Source: DATAEK01 sp036258055
GTDB taxonomy: Bacteria; Acidobacteriota; Vicinamibacteria; Vicinamibacterales; 2-12-FULL-66-21
DNA length: 14,583 nucleotides
Assembly: GCA_036258055.1 (NCBI GenBank)
Contig: DATAEK010000175.1
Coordinates: forward strand, 1 to 14,583
Direction of reading: 5' to 3'
Shown here: positions 5,942-12,960 of the stretch, in pieces
Numbering within the stretch: the first letter of the stretch is position 1
Layout: every line of letters begins with the position of its first letter
Position numbers and translations under genes: made by a program
Notes under the pieces: model-generated
Database searches by the model: none
What the model was told of the DNA's origin: nothing
Seen by the model: only the letters and a program-made list of their open reading frames with translations

Positions 5942-6511
5942 ATGGACGCTACTGATCTGAAAAGCCTGTTCGCAGAGGTCAAGAAACGGATGGACGCGCA
6001 ACTGGAGCACGTCCGGCGCGAGCTTGCCGGCGTCCGCACGGGGCGTGCGTCGGTCACCATCCTCGATACGGTGCAGGTCGAGGCTTACGGCTCGCGCGTC
6101 CCGATCAATCAGGTGGCGTCGCTCTCGATTCCCGAACCTACCCTCATCGTTGCGCAGCCGTTCGACCCTTCTCTGATGGGAGCCATCGAAAAGGCGGTAC
6201 GAAGCTCGAACCTCGGGCTCAACCCGACCAATGATGGCAAGGTCGTCCGAATCCCGCTCCCCGCGCTCACCGAAGAACGCCGCAAGGAGCTCTCGAAGCT
6301 CGTGCACAAATACGCTGAGGAAGGACGCAACGGGGTGCGCCAGGTCCGCCGTGACGCGAACGAGCGCCTCAAGAAGCTGCTAAAGGACCACAAAATCTCG
6401 GAAGACGACGAGCGGCGCGGGCTCGACGATGTGCAGAAGGTCACCGACCAGCACATTGCCACGATCGACGATCTCCAGAAGAAGAAGGATGCTGAGTTGC
6501 TCAATAAGTAA
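5942..6511 (+). CDS. frr: Ribosome recycling factor
   Basis: This 189-residue, tRNA-shaped factor splits post-termination ribosomes together with EF-G. The family landmarks are present: a helical N-terminus with LEHVRRELAGVRTGRASVTILD, the conserved VQVEAYGSRVPINQVASLSIPEP, LNPTNDGKVVRIPLPALTEERRKEL and the C-terminal helix ending KKDAELLNK. Length matches the usual 185 residues. The ATG has GAGGA 5 nt upstream. It follows pyrH by 101 bp, a spacer filled by the inverted 9-nt arrays, so folding of that RNA could influence access to the frr start. Confidence 0.97.
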   Translation: MDATDLKSLFAEVKKRMDAQLEHVRRELAGVRTGRASVTILDTVQVEAYGSRVPINQVASLSIPEPTLIVAQPFDPSLMGAIEKAVRSSNLGLNPTNDGKVVRIPLPALTEERRKELSKLVHKYAEEGRNGVRQVRRDANERLKKLLKDHKISEDDERRGLDDVQKVTDQHIATIDDLQKKKDAELLNK

Positions 6512-6630
6512 TCGGCAGCTGATAGCCGCTTTAGAAGTCGCTGCCTCGATTCAATGAGCAGCCTTGATCAGCACTGCGCTTTCAGCAGCGGGTAACAAAA
6601 ACCACGTCAACAATCCAAAATCAAAAGACG

Positions 6631-6752
6631 CAATCGACAATTGCAATCGACAATTGCAATCCACAATCCACAATCACCAATCCAGCGATCGTCAATCCTC
6701 AATCCCTTCAATCCACAACCAGCGATCAGCACTCATCAATCATCAATCCGCA
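6631..6752 (+). repeat. Degenerate 7-nt CAATCCA array forming the thrC leader
   Basis: An exact 13-nt tandem repeat CAATCGACAATTG (6631-6643, 6644-6656) is followed by CAATCCA, CAATCCA, CAATCAC and CAATCCA (6657-6684). Drifting copies (TCAATCC, ATCAATC) run to the thrC ATG at 6753. The array is C/A-rich and G-poor, the opposite of its GC-rich surroundings. The part of the spacer at 6512-6630 holds one short related motif (GGCTATCAGCTGC on the minus strand at about 6514-6526) and nothing else recognised. Confidence 0.8.
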
Positions 6753-7922
6753 ATGAGCCATTTTTCGCATTTGGAATGCTCCGTCCCGTGTGGCGCGGGT
6801 CCATACGACGCCCGGATCGAGCAGCACCTCTGCACCTGCGGCGCTCCTCTGCTGGTGCGGTATGACCTCGACGCGGCGCGCGCGTGGCGCCGGGAGTCGC
6901 TTGCAGGGCGCGAGCCGACCATGTGGCGATATCGCGAGCTGATGCCGCTCTTCGACGGCGAGCAGCCGGTCACGCTGGGCGAGGGCTGGACGCCGCTTCT
7001 GCATGCACCGACGCTCGGCAAGCAACTGGGACTGACGAAGCTCTACGTCAAGGACGAATCGCTCAATCCGACGAACTCCTTCAAGGCGCGCGGCCTCTCG
7101 GCGGCGGTGACGCGGGCGGCGCGGCTCGGCGCAAAGACCCTCTCGGTCCCGTCAGCGGGAAACGCCGCCAACGCGATGGCCGCCTACGCGGCGCGCGCCG
7201 GCATCGAGGCGCGCGTGTTCATGCCGAAGGACGTCAAGGTGCCGTTCATCCGCGAGTGTGAGGTGTACGGCGCACACGTCACGCTCGTGGACGGCCTCAT
7301 CACCGACGCAGGACGAATCGCGGCCGAACAAGGCAAGCCGCTCGGCTGGTACGACGTCTCCACCCTCAAGGAGCCCTATCGCATCGAAGGCAAGAAGACA
7401 ATGGCGTACGAGCTCGGCGAACAGCTCGACTGGAACTTTCCTGACTGGATCATCTATCCAACCGGGGGCGGGACCGGCATGGTCGGCATGTGGAAAGCCT
7501 TCGAGGAGATGGAGCGGATCGGCTGGAAGAAACCGGGGACCAGACCGAAGATGGTCTCGGTTCAGGCTGAGAACTGCGCGCCAATCGTCCGCGCTTTCGA
7601 GCAGGGGGCCGAACGTTCAGAGATGTGGCAGAACGCCCGCACCATCGCCGATGGACTTCGTGTGCCGAAAGCCGTCGGCGATTTCCTCGTGCTGCGCGCA
7701 GTCAGGGAAAGCGGCGGTACGGCGCTCGCCGTCTCGGACGCAGACATGGTGATCGGCATGCGCGACCTGGGCGCGCGCGAAGGCATCAGCGCGGCTCCCG
7801 AGGGGGGCGCGGCGCTGCACGCGGTGCGCGTGCTCGTCGCTGACGGTCGGATCCGGCCCTCCGACACGGTGGTCGTGTTCAACACCGGCGGCGCCCTGAA
7901 ATACCTTGACGCGCTCGCGTAG
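6753..7922 (+). CDS. thrC: Threonine synthase
   Basis: This PLP enzyme of fold type II converts O-phosphohomoserine to threonine, the last step of threonine synthesis. The N-terminus has four cysteines (9, 13, 27 and 29, the last pair in HLCTCG) arranged like a zinc ribbon, as in many ThrC proteins of this class. The PLP lysine is Lys111 in NPTNSFKARGLS; PSAGNAANAMAAYAARAG and the phosphate-binding PTGGGTGMVGMW (about 235-246) follow. The ATG at 6753 gives 389 residues and the family N-terminus MSHFSHLECS. An open frame continues upstream to a TTG at 6564, but it only translates the CAATCCA array into Asn/Ser/Gln-rich filler. No Shine-Dalgarno precedes the ATG. Confidence 0.94.
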   Translation: MSHFSHLECSVPCGAGPYDARIEQHLCTCGAPLLVRYDLDAARAWRRESLAGREPTMWRYRELMPLFDGEQPVTLGEGWTPLLHAPTLGKQLGLTKLYVKDESLNPTNSFKARGLSAAVTRAARLGAKTLSVPSAGNAANAMAAYAARAGIEARVFMPKDVKVPFIRECEVYGAHVTLVDGLITDAGRIAAEQGKPLGWYDVSTLKEPYRIEGKKTMAYELGEQLDWNFPDWIIYPTGGGTGMVGMWKAFEEMERIGWKKPGTRPKMVSVQAENCAPIVRAFEQGAERSEMWQNARTIADGLRVPKAVGDFLVLRAVRESGGTALAVSDADMVIGMRDLGAREGISAAPEGGAALHAVRVLVADGRIRPSDTVVVFNTGGALKYLDALA

Positions 7923-7941
7923 TGCGGCCGCGGGGCGCGGG

Positions 7942-8565
7942 TTACCGCGGCAGAATCCGGTCGAGCGTCTTCGCCAGCTGCTCGCCGCGCAGGGCGTCGT
8001 TGTCCACCTCGACGACCGTCGCCTCCGGATCGATCAGAACCAGCGTCGGAAAGCCGTTGACGCGAAAGCGTTCCAGGATCAGCTCGCGGACGCTGTCCGC
8101 CGTCGCGAACGTCCACGTGACGCCGTTGGCGCCGAGGAAGGCGCGGACTTGCGCGGGTGTCGCCGATCGCTCGTAGTTCAGCCCGAGAATCTCGAAGTTC
8201 CGCGATCTGAACCGGTCGTACGCGGCGCGGGCGTGAGGAACTTCGGCGCGGCACGGACCGCACCACGATCCCCAGAAGTCCAGCAGGACGTATTTGCCGT
8301 GAAACTCGGACAGCCGGCGCTCGGCGCCTGTGAAGTCGGTGAACTCGAAATCCGGAATGCGCATGCCGATGCGGACGTCGATCGTGCCCGCGCTGAGGGC
8401 GGGGGCCCTTCCTCCAACCGGGTCAGCGAGCTCGATGCGGCGAGGGTTCGTCGAATGCCCCGCTCGTTCCTCTTTCGCCCGTCTGGCAATCTCGCCGAGC
8501 GACTGGGCATGAGCGGACGTCGCGCACACGAAGACTGCAACTGCCACAAGCTGGAACGGGTTCAT
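7942..8565 (-). CDS. Periplasmic TlpA-like thiol-disulfide oxidoreductase
   Basis: This 207-residue secreted thioredoxin-fold protein has a signal peptide at residues 1-20 (MNPFQLVAVAVFVCATSAHA, a signal-peptidase I type AHA site before QS). A charged linker follows, then an AhpC/TSA-Redoxin domain from about residue 66. The redox site is W101-C-G-P-C105 in LLDFWGSWCGPCRAEVP, and the cis-proline is P173 in VNGFPTLVLID. TlpA/ResA-type proteins reduce periplasmic disulfides, often in cytochrome c or copper-site maturation, but no such partner genes are adjacent, so the substrate is open. The start at 8565 is preceded by GGAGAG. An upstream ATG at 8622 falls inside the promoter -35 and is rejected. 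It is convergent with thrC, 19 bp apart. Confidence 0.88.
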   Translation of the reverse strand: MNPFQLVAVAVFVCATSAHAQSLGEIARRAKEERAGHSTNPRRIELADPVGGRAPALSAGTIDVRIGMRIPDFEFTDFTGAERRLSEFHGKYVLLDFWGSWCGPCRAEVPHARAAYDRFRSRNFEILGLNYERSATPAQVRAFLGANGVTWTFATADSVRELILERFRVNGFPTLVLIDPEATVVEVDNDALRGEQLAKTLDRILPR

Positions 8566-8593
8566 CCGGAGGACTCTCCGAGGGGGGCAATCC

Positions 8594-8622
8594 AGTATCG
8601 CCGCCTGGCGCTCGCCCGTCAA
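8594..8622 (-). promoter_or_regulatory. Sigma-70-type promoter of the TlpA-like gene
   Basis: On the minus strand TTGACG (8617-8622) and GATACT (8594-8599) are separated by exactly 17 bp. This is 5 of 6 and 4 of 6 consensus. The predicted transcription start near 8587 gives a leader of about 22 nt containing the Shine-Dalgarno GGAGAG, which supports the start codon at 8565. Confidence 0.7.
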
Positions 8623-8681
8623 TCATCCGTGCGCCTCACGGGCGCGGCGAATCGCTGGACGCCGGCATGTGCACCGCGTAC

Positions 8682-8711
8682 TTGCCGCGCCGTTCGGTCC
8701 TTGACTACACT
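8682..8711 (+). promoter_or_regulatory. Candidate promoter of the pntAB-pntB-dedA operon
   Basis: TTGCCG (8682-8687) and TACACT (8706-8711) are spaced by 18 bp, with a predicted start near 8718 and about 50 nt of leader to the pntAB ATG. Both hexamers are partial matches, so this is weaker than the divergent promoter at 8594-8622. Confidence 0.45.
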
Positions 8712-8770
8712 CGCCCCACTGACCTGGCTCGCGCCTCATCGAGCCGCATCCATTCCAGGAGACGCTGTCG

Positions 8771-9067
8771 ATGGCGACACTCGACCTGTGGTCCATGGCG
8801 TTCGTCTTCCTGCTGGCGACGTTCGTTGGTTTTCAAGTCATTCAGAATGTCTCGCGGCTCCTGCATACCCCGCTCATGTCCCTCACGAACGCGATCTCCG
8901 CGATCGCGGTCGTCGGGTCGCTCATCATCGCCGGTGAGCAGAAGACCGTCCTGAGCACGGTGCTCGGGGCTGTCGCGGTTGCGGCCTCCGTCACGAACAT
9001 CGTCAGCGGATTCCTGATCACCGATCGCATGCTGAAGATGTTCCGCGAGCGGGGACCGCGGTCATGA
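8771..9067 (+). CDS. pntAB: NAD(P) transhydrogenase subunit alpha part 2 (membrane segment)
   Basis: This 98-residue protein has three membrane segments: about residues 8-25, 38-55 and 65-83. It matches the small membrane subunit of three-gene proton-translocating transhydrogenases, with the typical FVGFQVIQNVSRLLHTPLMS and LTNAISAIAVVGSLI. It forms part of the proton channel (domain II) together with PntB. A strong AGGAG lies 9 nt before the ATG. Its stop overlaps the pntB ATG by 4 bp (ATGA), so translation is coupled. The expected upstream partner, the soluble NAD(H)-binding alpha-1 subunit, is absent: the preceding 205 bp are non-coding promoter DNA, then a gene on the other strand. Confidence 0.93.
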   Translation: MATLDLWSMAFVFLLATFVGFQVIQNVSRLLHTPLMSLTNAISAIAVVGSLIIAGEQKTVLSTVLGAVAVAASVTNIVSGFLITDRMLKMFRERGPRS

Positions 9068-10455
9068 TCCGGCTGCACCTGATTCAGGCCAGCTACCTTC
9101 TCGCCGCTGCGCTTTTCATCCTCTCGCTCCGGTGGCTCAGCAACCCGAAAACCGCGCGTCGAGGCGTCGCGGCGGGCGTCGCCGGGATGATCGCCGCGGT
9201 CGGAGGGACGCTGCTCGATCCGCAGATCGTCAGCTTCCAGTGGATTGCCATTGCGGTCGTGATCGGAACGATCATCGGCATTCCGCTGTCGCGGGTGCCG
9301 CTGACGGCGGTTCCACAACGGACCGCGCTCTCGCACGCGTTCGGTGGGCTCGCGGCCGGTCTGGTCGGGACCGCGAAATACATGCTGTGGCTGCAGGACG
9401 GCGAGCTCACGCCGTTCAGGACCGCGGCGATCGGCGTCGAAGTGATTCTGGGCTACCTCACGTTCACCGGGAGCCTCATGGCAGCCGGCAAGCTCCAGGA
9501 GATCATCCCGACGAGACCGATCACGTATCGCGGTCAGAACGTCGTGAACCTGTCGCTGCTCGCGATTGCGGTTCTCGCCACCGTCGTGATCGTCTGGAGA
9601 CCGGAGACCTGGCAGCTTTTCCCTGTCGTGATCGTGCTCTCGCTGGTGTTCGGCGTGCTGCTGATCATTCCGATCGGCGGCGCCGACATGCCAACGGTCA
9701 TTTCACTGCTGAACTCGTACGCGGGGCTCTCCGCTGTCGCGATGGGATTCGTGCTGGACAACAAGGTGCTCATCACCGCCGGCGCGCTGGACGGATCGTC
9801 GGGGTTCATCCTGTCGGTCATCATGTGCCGGGCGATGAACCGGTCGTTCACGAACGTGCTCTTCGGCGCTTTCGGGCAGGTTCAAACTGGCGGAGGCGTC
9901 GCGGAGGCCCGGACCGCGAAGAGCGGCACGCCACAGGACGCCGCGGACCTGCTCGGCAACGCGAGCCGCGTCGTCATCGTCCCGGGCTATGGCATGGCGG
10001 TGTCTCAGGCGCAGCACCGGGTCCGCGAGATCTACGATCAGCTCACGAAGCGCGGCGCCGACGTGAAGTTTGCAATCCACCCGGTGGCGGGCCGGATGCC
10101 AGGGCACATGAACGTCCTGCTGGCCGAGGCGGAAGTACCGTACGACGCGCTCGTCGAGATGGACGACATCAACCGCGACCTGCCCCAGACCGACGTCGTC
10201 CTGGTCGTCGGCGCCAACGACGTCGTCAACCCGGCGGCGCGTCACGACCCCAAGAGCCCGATCTACGGGATGCCGATCATCGACGCCGATCGGGCAAAGT
10301 TCGTGATCGCGAACAAGCGATCGATGAACCCCGGCTTTGCGGGCATCGACAACGACCTCTATTACGCAGACAATACCTTGATGATCTTTGGAGACGCGAA
10401 AAACGTGCTCGGTGAGGTCGTGAAAGCGCTCGCGGGGGATGGTACCGGCCACTGA
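9064..10455 (+). CDS. pntB: NAD(P) transhydrogenase subunit beta
   Basis: This 463-residue inner-membrane protein couples proton entry to hydride transfer from NADH to NADP+. The first about 280 residues are hydrophobic helices of domain II, including GGADMPTVISLLNSYAGLSA. The C-terminal domain III binds NADP(H): VPGYGMAVSQAQHRVREI (about 305-322), HPVAGRMPGHMNVLLAEA, EMDDINRDLPQTD, VVGANDVVNPAA and KRSMNPGFAGIDNDLYY. All conserved blocks are intact and length is normal. The start overlaps pntAB by 4 bp and the stop overlaps the dedA ATG by one base (TGATG). A 427-codon frame overlapping it is a GC shadow. Confidence 0.97.
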   Translation: MIRLHLIQASYLLAAALFILSLRWLSNPKTARRGVAAGVAGMIAAVGGTLLDPQIVSFQWIAIAVVIGTIIGIPLSRVPLTAVPQRTALSHAFGGLAAGLVGTAKYMLWLQDGELTPFRTAAIGVEVILGYLTFTGSLMAAGKLQEIIPTRPITYRGQNVVNLSLLAIAVLATVVIVWRPETWQLFPVVIVLSLVFGVLLIIPIGGADMPTVISLLNSYAGLSAVAMGFVLDNKVLITAGALDGSSGFILSVIMCRAMNRSFTNVLFGAFGQVQTGGGVAEARTAKSGTPQDAADLLGNASRVVIVPGYGMAVSQAQHRVREIYDQLTKRGADVKFAIHPVAGRMPGHMNVLLAEAEVPYDALVEMDDINRDLPQTDVVLVVGANDVVNPAARHDPKSPIYGMPIIDADRAKFVIANKRSMNPGFAGIDNDLYYADNTLMIFGDAKNVLGEVVKALAGDGTGH

Positions 10456-11108
10456 TGGAGACGCTGCTCGACTTTTTCCTGCACCTCGATACTCACCTCA
10501 CCCAGTTCGTCGCGACCTACGGCACCTGGGTCTACGGCCTGCTGTTCTTGATTGTCTTCGCTGAGACCGGCCTGGTCGTCACCCCTTTTCTGCCGGGCGA
10601 CTCGCTGCTCTTCGCGGCCGGCGCGCTGGCGGCGACGGGCTCGCTGGACATCCGGCTGCTCCTGGTCCTGCTGATGATTGCGGCTATCCTGGGTGATGCG
10701 GTCAATTACGCAATCGGTCGTGCCGTCGGTCCTCGCGTCTTCCGCGCGCAAGATCGCTCGACGTTCTGGCAGAAAGCGCTCAACCGCGAACACCTCGACC
10801 GCACACACGCGTTCTTCGAGAAGTACGGCGGCAAGGCGGTCGTGCTCGGACGGTTCGTTCCCATCGTGCGAACGTTCGTGCCGTTTGTCGCCGGCGCCGG
10901 GGCTATGACCTACTCGAAGTTCGCCGTGTACAACATCGCCGGCGGCATCGCATGGGTAGCCATCTGTGCGCTGGCGGGTTACGGATTCGGGAACGTGCCG
11001 GTCGTCAAGAACAACTTCTCGCTCGTGGCACTCGGGATTGTCGCCGTCTCCGTGATCCCTATCGCTGTCGAAATGCTGCGCGCACGCGGCGCCCGCGCCG
11101 CGCGGTGA
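10455..11108 (+). CDS. dedA: DedA family membrane protein
   Basis: This 217-residue polytopic inner-membrane protein belongs to the DedA/VTT family, whose members include undecaprenyl-phosphate and phospholipid flippase-type transporters. The family residues are in place: E37 and D49 in FAETGLVVTPFLPGDSLLFA, then GDAVNYAIGRAVG, and R133 and R139 in GRFVPIVRTFVPFVAGAGAM. In Escherichia coli YqjA/YghB the corresponding acidic and arginine residues are required for function. The start overlaps the pntB stop (TGATG), so it is the last gene of a coupled pntAB-pntB-dedA run. A link to transhydrogenase could be shared dependence on the proton motive force; that is inference. Confidence 0.92.
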   Translation: METLLDFFLHLDTHLTQFVATYGTWVYGLLFLIVFAETGLVVTPFLPGDSLLFAAGALAATGSLDIRLLLVLLMIAAILGDAVNYAIGRAVGPRVFRAQDRSTFWQKALNREHLDRTHAFFEKYGGKAVVLGRFVPIVRTFVPFVAGAGAMTYSKFAVYNIAGGIAWVAICALAGYGFGNVPVVKNNFSLVALGIVAVSVIPIAVEMLRARGARAAR

Positions 11109-11619
11109 CGCGAGGCGGCAAGCCGGTTTCGTTCTTGACGCGATTGTTAGAGGAGCGGACGGGCGAGCGCTTGCGAGTGATCCGTGCGTTGAAAGAGAAC
11201 GATCGAGGCGACCCTCATCCGACGACAATCCGCACGAGCAGGAGCAGAAACAGCATCAGCAGAATCCACTCCACGGTCGCTGCGGATGACGTCCGGGACA
11301 TCGCGGCCCAGCATAGACCGCGGGCTCCTAGGGTGAAATCCCCACCGTAGGATATAGACCATTCCCTGACCTGTACTGGGGCCGAGCATCGCTCGTGGTA
11401 TCCCTGGAACGAACGACTTGCGATTCGCTCCTTCGCTTTCTGGTACTCCTGCCGTCGTCATCAGGCTCGACCCGGATCAGGCTTCTTGCAACCCGTCTCA
11501 ATCTGGAACACAAGTCCCAGTGCCTCGCGACCTCTCAGACCAGCAGTCGTTCGCTTCTTTGCGGTCACTCGTTGATATCGATGAGCTGAGCCTGACCTGG
11601 AACAGGAGCCTTCGCATCG
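11109..11619. other. 511-bp spacer between dedA and the response regulator, no confident gene
   Basis: Frames here on both strands are short or rich in Arg and Ser and look non-coding. The only ORF with protein-like character is the 28-codon minus-strand candidate at 11215-11301. AGGGTGAAATCCCCACCG at 11330-11347 resembles the core of an FMN riboswitch, but the remainder of the element is missing. A TATAGA-like hexamer at 11353-11358 has no -35. No terminator with a T-run was found after dedA. Confidence 0.5.
11215..11301 (-). CDS. Candidate 28-residue single-span membrane mini-protein
   Basis: The minus-strand ATG at 11301 opens a 28-codon frame. It has a hydrophilic start, MSRTSSAAT, then VEWILLMLFLLLLVRIVVG, a single membrane span interrupted by one Arg near the end, followed by TGA. 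No good Shine-Dalgarno precedes this ATG; a TAGGAG lies about 21 nt upstream. Small membrane proteins of this size occur as transporter accessories or type I toxins, but nothing here shows which, if either. Chance Leu/Val runs are common in GC-rich DNA because CTG, CTC and GTC recur, so this is a weak call. Confidence 0.25.
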   Translation of the reverse strand: MSRTSSAATVEWILLMLFLLLLVRIVVG

Positions 11620-11985
11620 ATGCCCTCCGTCCTGATCGTCGACGATGACACCGGGGTCCGGCAGACCGTGCGCCGGATGCTCGAAGGCATGACCTACGAC
11701 CTGCGTGAAGCGTCTACGGCCGCCCAAGCCCTGGCCGAACTGACGAACGCTGCGCCGGATGTGATGATCCTCGATCTCCTCATGCCCGGTATGACCGGCC
11801 TCCAGCTTCTGTCGACCCTTCAGGATCGTCACGACCTTCCGCGCGTGCCGATCGTGGTCATCACGGGATCCATCACGAGTGAGACAGCAGTCCTCGAACT
11901 TGGTGCGCGGGGTCTGCTGCGAAAGCCCTTCACGAAGGCCCAGCTGCGCGCCGCCGTGGAGGCCGTGCTTCATCGAAGCACGTAG
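11620..11985 (+). CDS. Single-domain (CheY-like) response regulator
   Basis: This 121-residue protein is a receiver domain and nothing else. The acidic pocket is D8-D9-D10 in VLIVDDDTGVR and the phospho-acceptor is D52 in MILDLLMPGMTGL. The switch threonine is T82 in VVITGS and the conserved lysine is K102 in LLRKPF. There is no output domain, so it should act by protein contact or phospho-relay. No histidine kinase lies in the window. AGGAG at 11603-11607 is 12 nt before the ATG, a slightly long spacing. terC follows in the same direction after 66 bp and may be co-transcribed. It is an orphan regulator by context; its partner cannot be named. Confidence 0.9.
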   Translation: MPSVLIVDDDTGVRQTVRRMLEGMTYDLREASTAAQALAELTNAAPDVMILDLLMPGMTGLQLLSTLQDRHDLPRVPIVVITGSITSETAVLELGARGLLRKPFTKAQLRAAVEAVLHRST

Positions 11986-12051
11986 CCGGAATGGGAACGA
12001 TGATAGCCTCGTGTCCTTCTGGGCGGCCAGCGGCAGGTGTGAGAGCTGTAG

Positions 12052-12918
12052 ATGGCATCGGAGACGAAGATCAAGACGGCTGCGCCGTCGATCACATCCA
12101 GGAATGTGAGGCGGGTCGCGTTTTGGATCGCCGTGGGCCTTGCCTTCGGCGTGTGGGTTGCTGTCGCGCACGGCGCTACCGCTGCTGCGGAATACTACGC
12201 GGCGTACCTTCTGGAACTCTCGTTGTCGGTCGACAACATCTTTGTCTTCGTGATCGTGTTTTCCGAGCTCCACATCCCCGCCGAACACCAGCGTCGAGTA
12301 CTGGGGTGGGGGATCACGAGCGCGCTCGTCTTCAGGGCAGTGATGATCGGCGCCGGGATCGCTTTGGTCCAGCGCGTTCAGTGGATCATGTACCCGTTTG
12401 GGGCTCTCATCCTGTTCGCAGCGTGGCGGATGCTGTTCGCCGAGGAACGTGAACGACGCGTCGTCGCGGGGGCCTGTGACGTCTGCGCCACCTGGATTGC
12501 GCGCGTGGTGCCCGTCAGTCCGGCGTTGCACGGCGACGACTTCTGGCGGCGCGAAGGTGGGCGCCTCGTCGCCACGCCGCTGTTCGTCGCGCTTGCCGTG
12601 ATCGAGACAACCGATATCGTCTTCGCGCTCGATTCGGTTCCTGCGGTACTGGCGATCACACGGAACCCGCTCATCGTCTACAGCTCGAATGTGCTGGCGA
12701 TGTTCGGGCTGCGCTCGCTGTACTTCGTGGTGTCTGACGTGCTCGACCGGCTGCGCTACCTGCGCCAGGGCCTCGCGGCCGTGCTCGTGTTTACCGGCGC
12801 GAAAATGATCGGCAGTGAATGGGTCCACATCAGCCCGGTCGTTTCGGTCGGCATCATAGCTTTTGTGCTTGGCGTGACGATTGCCCTTTCCTTATGGCCA
12901 AGGCGGAGCGGGAAATAG
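12052..12918 (+). CDS. TerC/Alx family integral membrane protein
   Basis: This 288-residue protein has about eight membrane segments. The two inverted-repeat halves each carry a conserved acidic motif: E55 to D61 in LLELSLSVDNIFVF, and E185, D188 and D194 in VIETTDIVFALDSVPAV. SNVLAMFGLRSLYFVVSD follows. TerC/Alx proteins are implicated in manganese export, alkaline-pH adaptation and tellurite resistance, and the acidic motifs are the likely metal site. The cytoplasmic loop (about 130-175) contains a CDVC pair (C142, C145). The upstream 66 bp are too short for a full yybP-ykoY manganese riboswitch, and none was recognised. Which role applies here cannot be decided from sequence alone. Confidence 0.9.
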   Translation: MASETKIKTAAPSITSRNVRRVAFWIAVGLAFGVWVAVAHGATAAAEYYAAYLLELSLSVDNIFVFVIVFSELHIPAEHQRRVLGWGITSALVFRAVMIGAGIALVQRVQWIMYPFGALILFAAWRMLFAEERERRVVAGACDVCATWIARVVPVSPALHGDDFWRREGGRLVATPLFVALAVIETTDIVFALDSVPAVLAITRNPLIVYSSNVLAMFGLRSLYFVVSDVLDRLRYLRQGLAAVLVFTGAKMIGSEWVHISPVVSVGIIAFVLGVTIALSLWPRRSGK

Positions 12919-12960
12919 CTCCTCAGCGAGCTCTTCGCGCAACGCGAGCTCCTACAGGAG
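12919..12960. terminator. Bidirectional hairpin between convergent terC and nitroreductase genes
   Basis: CTCCT (12919-12923) pairs with AGGAG (12956-12960), and inside it GAGCTC (12928-12933) pairs with GAGCTC (12946-12951). The inner stem falls between the two stop codons and the outer right arm covers the end of the minus-strand gene. T-runs are absent, so it is only a candidate. Confidence 0.45.

Noticed and set aside
6564..6752. N-terminal extension of threonine synthase from a TTG
   Set aside because: The added 63 residues mostly translate the CAATCCA array into low-complexity Asn/Ser/Gln sequence, and the family N-terminus begins at 6753.
7926..7950. CCGCGG/CCGCGG inverted repeat between thrC and the TlpA-like gene
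   Set aside because: The arms are self-palindromic 6-mers of pure GC with no T-run; too common in DNA of this composition to call a terminator.
9132..10415. 427-codon plus-strand ORF inside pntB
   Set aside because: It is an out-of-frame shadow of pntB with very high Arg content and no hydrophobic or catalytic pattern.
11330..11347. AGGGTGAAATCCCCACCG resembling the FMN (RFN) riboswitch core
   Set aside because: The other conserved RFN segments (GGCGGT, the distal GATGGGAGA-like end) are missing and no riboflavin gene follows, so it is chance or a remnant at best.
11985..12051. Possible yybP-ykoY manganese riboswitch before the TerC-family gene
   Set aside because: The gap is only 66 bp and I see none of the conserved loop sequences.
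11461..12828. 455-codon minus-strand ORF opposite the response regulator and terC
   Set aside because: The composition (Arg, His, Asp, Gln) is that of an antisense shadow; the plus strand holds two clear protein families.
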